This document shows, piece after piece, positions 57,649 to 64,000 of a stretch of 64,000 bases of DNA. Position numbers and translations under genes: made by a program. The notes beneath the pieces were generated by a model, which saw only the letters and a program-made list of their open reading frames with translations, did not search any database and had not been told where the DNA came from. Position 1 is the stretch's first letter, and each line of letters opens with the position of its first letter. Source of the DNA: Brachionus rotundiformis (Eukaryota; Rotifera; Eurotatoria; Ploima; Brachionidae); assembly GCA_016802295.1 (NCBI GenBank), contig JAESIW010000137.1, positions 1,541,318 through 1,605,317 on the forward strand. The letters are read 5' to 3'.

Positions 57649-59041
57649 ATGATACAAAATCGAGCATTGCCAAATCGTCCCATACACACAAACAACAGTG
57701 GCCATAGACCAGTGAACCATCAACCACATGGCATAAACCGGCCGGGACAGTCCACACATGCCAGTCATTCGAACAATCCCAATCGACCACAACGTCCGTC
57801 GAATTCCCAGCAACAGCCTAACCAAGCCCCTCTGCCAAACGTGTTGCCAAAAGGATGGAAAAAAGAAGAAAAAATACGCACCAAAGGCATTACAGCTGGA
57901 ACAAGTGACATTTTTTATGTCTGTCCAAGCGACAAGAGTGAGCTTGCTAAACCAGGTATAATTGGCAAAAAATTCAAATCTAAAGTTGAGCTAAACAAAA
58001 TATTCGGGGAGAAATATGACACCTCTTTGCTCGACTTTAAACGAGGTAAAATTTCCCAATTGGCATACCGTAAATTCAGAAGAAACAAAAACTTACAGGC
58101 CAATCCTCAAAACTATGGATCACTGTCCAAGTATGATAATTATCTCACTTTGCCAACCAGACAAACTGGTTCAATAATCAAACAAACCGTCTCTTATGTA
58201 ACTAATAACCACAACAATGAAGAAACTCCCAATGTTGTGAGCAATTTCCAAACTTATGCCAACAATTCGAACTCTTTACAAACTTTAAGTCAAAATCAAA
58301 TAAATGTTTTGTCCAAAAATTTGGAAAAATCCAAACCTAATCAAGTAAATAGCTAATAATAATAATAAATTTTCATTTGGTTTAAAACAAAAACTTATTC
58401 TTTTGCAGTTATTTTGGGAATTTCATTTTAACCACTTAAACTCTCAAAATGCAGATTTGATTGATTTTCAGGATGAGATAAAAGATGATTACAAAATAGA
58501 ATTATTTAATAAATGTATTTTTTTTTTCTAAATTTATTTAATCAAATTAGTAATTAATTTTGTTTTATTAAGTAAAAAATGTAAATGTTTCTGATGAAAA
58601 TGTTGTAAGAAGTGTGTCGGTTTCATGGTACTTAAACCAAAATAAGGCTCTAGTTGGTCAAGATCCGAAAGAGTTCGAGAAAAATTGTAGAGTTTTTGTC
58701 GAAAGAGAGCAACCATTAATTCCGGTAAGATGCCATTTGTTTTAAATACTTGTTTCAGTTTGAGCATATTTTTCTTTTAGTTTACCAGAGTAAAGGAAGA
58801 GGACCTGAAAAGCCAGGAAAATAAAATCAAAGAATTGAGAAAAGCTATACAACAAGCAATTATTGATTATGAGGATTTAGATATCGAATTGTTAGAAAAA
58901 GAGCTCAAGTCATTAAATAATGAATTGTTTGAACAAGAATATGTAGATAAAAGTGACACTGATTCAGTTAAGAATGAAATGCAAATAGATGATGAGGTCG
59001 TGGAAGCTAAAGAAGAGACAGCGGTAGAAAATGCTGCGTAA
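57649..59041 (+). CDS. MBD2/3: methyl-CpG-binding domain protein MBD2/3
   Basis: Four exons. A basic, Asn/Pro/His-rich N-terminus leads into the MBD ('LPKGWKKEEKIRTKGITAGT', 'SDIFYVCPSD', 'GKKFKSKVELNKIFG'). Next is the MBD2/3-specific region: 'LLDFKRGKISQLAYRKFRRN' and 'LTLPTRQTGSIIKQTVSYVT', the p55/HDAC-contacting stretch of NuRD. The exon from about 58410 ('LFWEFHFNHLN') and the last exons ('SVSWYLNQNKALVGQDP', 'LRKAIQQAIIDYEDLDIELL') match the MBD2/3 C-terminal domain and coiled coil that bind GATAD2. An acidic tail (VVEAKEETAVENAA) closes it. The protein should bridge DNA to the NuRD deacetylase complex in the nucleus. An insert of about 10 residues splits the usual 'SPSGKKF' loop of the MBD, and the residue that distinguishes MBD2 (Tyr) from MBD3 (Phe) is Phe here. 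Confidence 0.95.
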
Positions 59042-59439
59042 AATGGTCTAGTTTTATCTTTGTGTAAAATTAAATGTATTCAGACTAAATTTTGGTTTTT
59101 TTTTTAATTAATAAAAATTTGTTTTAAATATAAATTTAAAATGGTTAAAAATCAGAAAATATGAGTTAATATTAATGTTATCTATTCATAAATATATCAA
59201 ATTTAATTATCTATTTGTCATATTACTAGTTGACATCTTGAGTAATTTATCAACGAGAACTTATTAAAATTCATTTTACCTTATTGGCAGTTTATAAAAG
59301 TATCCTTATTCCTTTAAGAATCTTGTCACATACTTGATTCTAAATATATAAAGGACTCTTTCTTTGAACCTAAATTTTTAACTCAAAAGAATTTCTAGTT
59401 CCTATTTGCTTCTTGTGGGTGATTTAAATGTCTCAAGAG

Positions 59440-59660
59440 TTTTGTTCAGACTTTCAATGTGGAAAGTGTTGATGCTTTTTCTACCAGACTCAGACGTTCC
59501 CAAACTTCCGCTATCATACAGCAGTGTAGCTTTTTTCCACTGTTGTACCAGTTTAATTTTGCATCGCTAATGTAGTTGGTTGACTGCCATACTGGTTGAA
59601 TTCTAGCAAAATTAGTTTTTACTTTTCCAAGTCTCACATCCAAAAAAACCAAGGCCTAAA
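59440..59660 (-). mobile_element. LINE RT C-terminal fragment
   Basis: Minus strand reads 'DVRLGKVKTNFARIQPVWQ', 'STNYISDAKLK', then after a one-base shift 'LVQQWKKATLLYDSGSL' and 'GRKSINTFHIESLNKTL'. This matches the post-catalytic block of RTE/jockey-type RTs (pattern 'TLLYGSExW...KKLxTFHxRCLRRIL'). Frameshifted and short, so inactive. Confidence 0.65.
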
Positions 59661-60169
59661 ACCATCTCACATCATCATATAAAACCAATTTTTAGTTATA
59701 CAATAAAATATCAGCTTAAAAATAATTGAATTCAAGAAATAAAATCGTCAAGAATCTTTTGATATCTATTTAAGATGCTATTTTTTTTATTTTAGTAAAA
59801 ATAGTCAATATTTCCAATTAGTTAATTATTGGGATATCAGTTATAAAAAATAAGAATCGTTTTTATTTTGCCAAAGCAGGCTGTAATAATCTGTAGGTAA
59901 TATTTGAGTTTTAAGTTGGAAAAAATCAGCAAATTTGTATTCTTCAGCCTTGTTTCATTTTAAATTTATAAAATTTTTATCTTAAGTTTTTGAACAAAAT
60001 TAAAATAAAATAACTAAATTAATTAAATTGATTAAATTAGTGACTCATGTTTACCAAGGGGGTATAAATGCAATGTCATTTTGAATAAAGCTCACTTCAT
60101 TTTTTAAAATTAAAAATTTTTAAAAATATTTAAAATTAATTTTAATTTAAAAATAAATTCAAAAAGCAG

Positions 60170-60610
60170 CGATCATAACTGTATTGATCCGCAAGTCCCA
60201 AGTCCTGATGATAAAAAAGGAGGGTGGTGGCAGCCACATCTATCGTAAGTGCAGAACTGTATGCCGGTTTATTGGCCTACGGGTCTTTGTCCAAGTCTTG
60301 TAGTATGAGGGTGCCGCTAGCTTCGACCATCTCTCAGTAAAGAATCCGAAAGGGACGAGAATTTGCTGTACAGCTGACCCTCTGTAGATAGAAGTTACTT
60401 TGAAAGCCTTAAGTTAAGACTTTGTCTTGAATAAGAGAGAACTTGCTTGGTTTGTGGTTCCAAGCTAGTCAAAATAGCTGCCGAGTTCGAGTCATTAAAT
60501 GTTCAGATGAATGGCGCTGTTTTTGATGAACGACCCACTGACTTCTTAGGGAAAGATACCATCATTACTCTACCAAATCCGGTCCAAAGCCCAGTTGTAA
60601 AAAGATGAGG
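60170..60610 (+). pseudogene. decayed GC-richer coding fragment of unknown origin
   Basis: This 440-bp island has clearly higher G+C than its surroundings. The plus strand shows two coherent readings: 'VVAATSIVSAELYAGLLAYG' near 60227-60290, and 'TCLVCGSKLVKIAAEFESLN' with 'MNGAVFDERPTDFLGKDTII' near 60431-60565, ending at TGA. Between them another frame gives 'FDHLSVKNPKGTRICCTAD'. Frameshifts and stops separate them. No family recognised; a transposon or captured gene remnant is likely. Confidence 0.4.
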
Positions 60611-62246
60611 GTGACATAAGAAAGTTAATTTTTTTAAGATTCTTATTAAGAAATTTTTCAAATGTTAAAATTGATTTCAGATGATTTTAATGCAATTTTT
60701 GGCTTTAAATTTAGTTTTTCTCCAATAATTCTCTAAAAATCTTTTTAACTATCGTTTTATATCTTTTTAACGATTTTAAATTATCAATTAATTATGTACC
60801 AACAATTCAATTAAACATCAAATTGATAAAAGAATTTACTTTAAATAGTGAAATTTTGACAGGCTTAAACTCAACCTAACCATATATAGAAATCTTTAAA
60901 CATGGTGAAGATTTTTACAGTACAACCATTGTAAAATTCAAAAGAATTTTTTATCTATATTTGTGAATAATGTGAATATTCCTACAAAAATGAAATACTA
61001 ATTTTTAGACTATGTAGCAACCCTCATATATTTTTTTCTATTATTAATTTTTTAATAAGAATCGTTTAATTTAAATCCATATTCTATAGCTATAAAAATG
61101 AAAATCTGAACATTTGTATACTTTTACAATTTCAAAATCAAATTTGATTCAAAAAACTTAATTTAATTTTTCTAATAACTTGCTTTAATCGTTTTTGCGG
61201 TCATAGCATTTCAATTTACTTTTTAAAAAATGGTCTATTTTTTCCTTGCTTTTCACTTGTAAGTTGACTCCATCTCCCTATTGAATACTCATAGTGGCTA
61301 AAATCACCAGTATACATGTACTTTAATCCATCTATGCGTCTACTTTAAAATTTTTATCTGTTACATGTAAACCATTTTATGATTAAAACCTAAAAATTGA
61401 ATTTATTTAACCATCAATCTCGTTTGTAGTATGGTAATTTTTTTAATATTTTTTAACATGAGCTTACTATATTGACATAAATTTTACAGACCATTCTTTT
61501 TTGAAAACAATCGCTAAAATCTGGTTTCCTGAAGGATTTTTGAATTCTTTTAGTTCCTTTAGAGCCCAAGCCAATTAAATGAGTATAAAAGATAACAGGG
61601 ACTAGACATTTTTAAGATGACTGAGTAAAAATCAGAGCCCACAAGCACTTTTAAGACCTTATTAAACCTTATTACTTTATCATCATCAGTGATAAAACAG
61701 CAAGTATTTTCAAAAATTGTTTAATGTATACTTGTAAATCATTTACTTCAACAAAACAAGCATGTTTGTCCTGATTGAACCATTTAGAAAAAAAATTAAA
61801 ACAAATAATAAAATTTTTTAATGGTAGGAATTCAGTATGTAAGTATTTATGAGTAAAAAGCTGATTTATAGATTGAACAACATTCAATATAAATCCAATA
61901 TTTTTTTTATTCATGAGACTATTGAGATTGGTTCTTACGCTTCGTTTGAAGCATTTCTAATTTCTTCACTAAGACTTGGAAACTAATGGTTGAAAATGCT
62001 TTGATAATAAATTAACAATTTTAAACTATTTTTAGATTAAGACAAAATAAAAATATCGATACTTCTTAAATTTGAAATAAAAGCATATTTGTAGCAAAAT
62101 AAAATCATAATTTAAAAATTGAGAGAAAATTTTGTCAGTCCTATCTAGAAAAACCTTCAACTAAAAATCTATTTATAACCAAATGAAAATTAGAGCTAAA
62201 TTTTTTAAATAAGCGTGAAATAAAATAGTTTAAAAATTTGGATGCT

Positions 62247-63128
62247 ATGTTTCTTTGGGACTGGATTAGTGGCATTTTAAATTTCCTCGGCCTATACAAA
62301 AAATCCGGAAAATTGGTTTTCTTGGGTTTGGACAATGCTGGTAGGTAAAAGCCAAAAATAATTAAATAAAAAATCTAATCTAAAAATATTAAATTAGGCA
62401 AAACAACTCTTTTGCACATGTTAAAGGATAACAAATTGGCCCAGCATGTACCAACGTTGCATCCTACATCTGAAGAATTGACTTTGGGGAACATAAACTT
62501 CACTACATTTGATTTAGGTGGTCACGCTCAAGGCAGGTTCATAATCCTTGATTTTTTTAAATAACAATCAACTAATTTAATTATCTTTATAGTTCGTAAA
62601 GTCTGGAAGGAATATTTTCCTGCTATAGATGCAATTGTTTTTTTAATTGATGCTTGGGATAGACAAAGATTGAATGAGTCCTACATAGAATTCGAATCTA
62701 TTCTCAATGATGAGCAGCTGTCTGAATGTCCCATCTTAATTTTGGGCAATAAAATAGACAAGAATGGAGCTTGCGGTGAACACGAAATCAGACATATGTT
62801 TAGATTGAATGGAAGAACAACTGGAAAGGTATTCTATTGTAAATATTTACAGTCAAATTTCAAGTGATGTACTTCTTAACAATAGATCCTTCTGAGTTTA
62901 ATAACTGTACTCAATTTAAAGTTAATTACTCGTTGAGGACACTCTTTATCTGATGAAATTTGATGTTCTAAATTAGTTAAAAGTAGTTAAATCTAATTTT
63001 ATTTTTATCTAAAGAGTAATGTTCCAAGAGAAAAACTACATACTAGACCAATGGAATTGTTTATGTGCAGTGTAAAACTGAAAGAAGGATATGGTGAAGC
63101 TTTTAGATGGCTTTCAAATTATCTTTAG
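62247..63128 (+). CDS. SAR1: SAR1 small GTPase (COPII)
   Basis: Four exons encode about 190 aa. The N-terminal amphipathic helix (MFLWDWISGILNFLGLYKKS) is the membrane-bending element of SAR1. G1 is 'GLDNAGKTTLL', the switch I part is 'VPTLHPTSEELTLGN', G3 is 'FDLGGHAQ', G4 'GNKIDKNGA', and the C-terminal block 'ELFMCSVKLKEGYGEAFRWL' holds G5. 'GGHAQ' (rather than GGQ) and 'HPTSEEL' are SAR1-specific. It initiates COPII coats at ER exit sites. Intron 2 begins GC rather than GT (CTCAAG|GCAGGT), required to keep the frame 'GHAQVRKVW'. Start at the ATG at 62247; TAG at 63126-63128. Confidence 0.95.
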
Positions 63129-63836
63129 ACCTTTTATACTCATTTAATTAGCTTAAAAATCTAGTCATGTAATTAATTTAAGACGAATTTTCTCATTTTA
63201 TTTAATTTATATTTATTTAAATAAAAAATTTATACAAAACATGTCTTTTTTTGAATATTCCTGCTAGCTTGATTTGTACCAAGTTAACAAAATAAATTGC
63301 AGTGGTGTTCTTTTGAGACTTAAGCATCCTGCCTTTAAATAGATTCAGGGAAAATAAATGTTTAGCTTTAAACCCTTATAATTGATTTTAATTGGCAAGA
63401 TTTTAATTACATAAATACTAATTTTACTTTAATTTAAATTTTTTAAAAATTAAAAACTGCTTTGCTTTAAATTAATTAATTAAATTTTTTAATATTTAAT
63501 ATTAACTATTTAATTAACAATAGTTTAATGTTATAATTTTAAAATAATTTAATATTATTATATAATTTTCCTTTTTCATCTTTAATATGTTTTAGCATAA
63601 GTTAAAAAATGTATTTATGAAAGGCTAATTTAAAAAAAACGTTCTAATAAATGGATTTATATTACTCGGATCATTTCGAACTTAGATCATTTTTTTTTCT
63701 GGTATATGGAAATTATCAAAATATGACATATTTTTGAACAAGAGTGATGAATTTTTTGATCCAATTTTAAAAATTTAGGTATAAGTTCAAAGTTTATTAT
63801 TTTTAGATAATTTTCAAAAATAATATTTGATCAAAG
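63129..63836. other. intergenic region between SAR1 and the La-domain gene
   Basis: Tandem gene spacing of about 700 bp, A/T-rich. Nothing recognisable; must contain the SAR1 3' end and the promoter of the next gene. Confidence 0.4.
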
Positions 63837-64000
63837 ATGGAAGATACTACTCAGACTAATTCATCTAATAAAGATTTAAGCTCTTCATTGAACAAAAAAG
63901 AGCTGAGAAAAAAAATTCTCGATCAATTAGAATTTTATTTCTCTGATTCTAATTTGACCAAAGACAGATTTCTAAAGCAAGAAATCAACAATTCAACCGA
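63837..64000 (+). CDS. La-domain RNA-binding protein, 5' end only
   Basis: Start MEDTTQTNSSNKDLSSSLNK, then 'KKILDQLEFYFSDSNLTKDR' and 'FLKQEIN', the first helices of the La module with the conserved Phe-Tyr-Phe and 'SDxNLxKDRFL' signature. These residues line the pocket for the 3' oligo-U of Pol III transcripts. The gene runs off the window after 54 codons, so La (SSB) cannot be separated from LARP7; the very short N-terminus favours La. Confidence 0.85.
   Translation, partial: MEDTTQTNSSNKDLSSSLNKKELRKKILDQLEFYFSDSNLTKDRFLKQEINNST

Larger units (their letters stand above)
59042..62246. other. intergenic region with LINE debris
   Basis: Contains the LINE fragment at 59440-59660 and the GC-richer decayed coding patch at 60170-60610, both annotated separately. 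Remaining sequence is A/T-rich without a recognised gene or RNA. Confidence 0.45.

Noticed and set aside
1..64000. CRISPR arrays, bacterial operons or Shine-Dalgarno sites
   Set aside because: The window is clearly eukaryotic, with spliceosomal introns throughout; no spaced direct-repeat array was seen.

Overview
The window is nuclear DNA from a small, AT-rich animal genome. Most genes are split by introns of about 45-70 bp with GT-AG ends, and the gene set is clearly metazoan (parvin, MBD2/3, ZFYVE1, NR2C2AP, SMIM15, axonemal CFAP47 and DNAL1). Very high A+T, tiny introns and ciliary genes fit a monogonont rotifer such as Brachionus best. That organism call is inference; no species-diagnostic locus is present.

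Layout. 1-8.8 kb: 3' part of a large ciliary gene, CFAP47-like (+). 8.8-15 kb: AT-rich spacer with three tRNA-Pro(AGG) genes and a 6-pyruvoyl-tetrahydropterin synthase gene (-). 15.1-16.7 kb: intronless Asteroid-like gene (+). 17-20 kb: repeat-rich block with a perfect 571-bp tandem duplication and a foldback element. 20-25 kb: compact cluster of NR2C2AP (-), SMIM15 (+), parvin (+) and a RING protein (+). 25.3-27.8 kb: intronless F-box/LRR gene (+). 29-30.3 kb: ZNF622 (+). 30.3-36 kb: repeat zone with a pseudo-exon copied from the ADCK5-like gene, decayed LINE reverse transcriptases and a hAT-like MITE. 36.5-40.6 kb: ADCK5-like atypical kinase (-) with two homologous, apparently mutually exclusive exons and a LINE with a nested insertion in one intron. 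40.8-42.2 kb: a small membrane protein and SDHD (both -). 42.7-44.2 kb: an integrated CRESS-type Rep element between perfect 71-bp direct repeats. 44.6-44.9 kb: second copy of the hAT-like MITE. 45.8-49.5 kb: tandem pair of DNAL1 genes (+). 50.3-53.8 kb: ZFYVE1 (-). 57.6-59 kb: MBD2/3 (+). 59-62 kb: spacer with LINE debris and a decayed GC-richer coding patch. 62.2-63.1 kb: SAR1 (+). 63.8 kb to the end: start of a La-domain gene (+).

The host genes are ordinary single-copy housekeeping and ciliary genes with no operon-like logic; CFAP47 and the DNAL1 pair share an axonemal theme. The most unusual signals are the Rep-only integrated element, the paired alternative exons of the ADCK5-like kinase (plus a dead third copy 6.5 kb away), several mobile elements with legible target-site duplications, and the tandem duplication that carries an exon-like fragment. 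All exon joins were read by eye from splice consensus, frame and family similarity, without transcript evidence.
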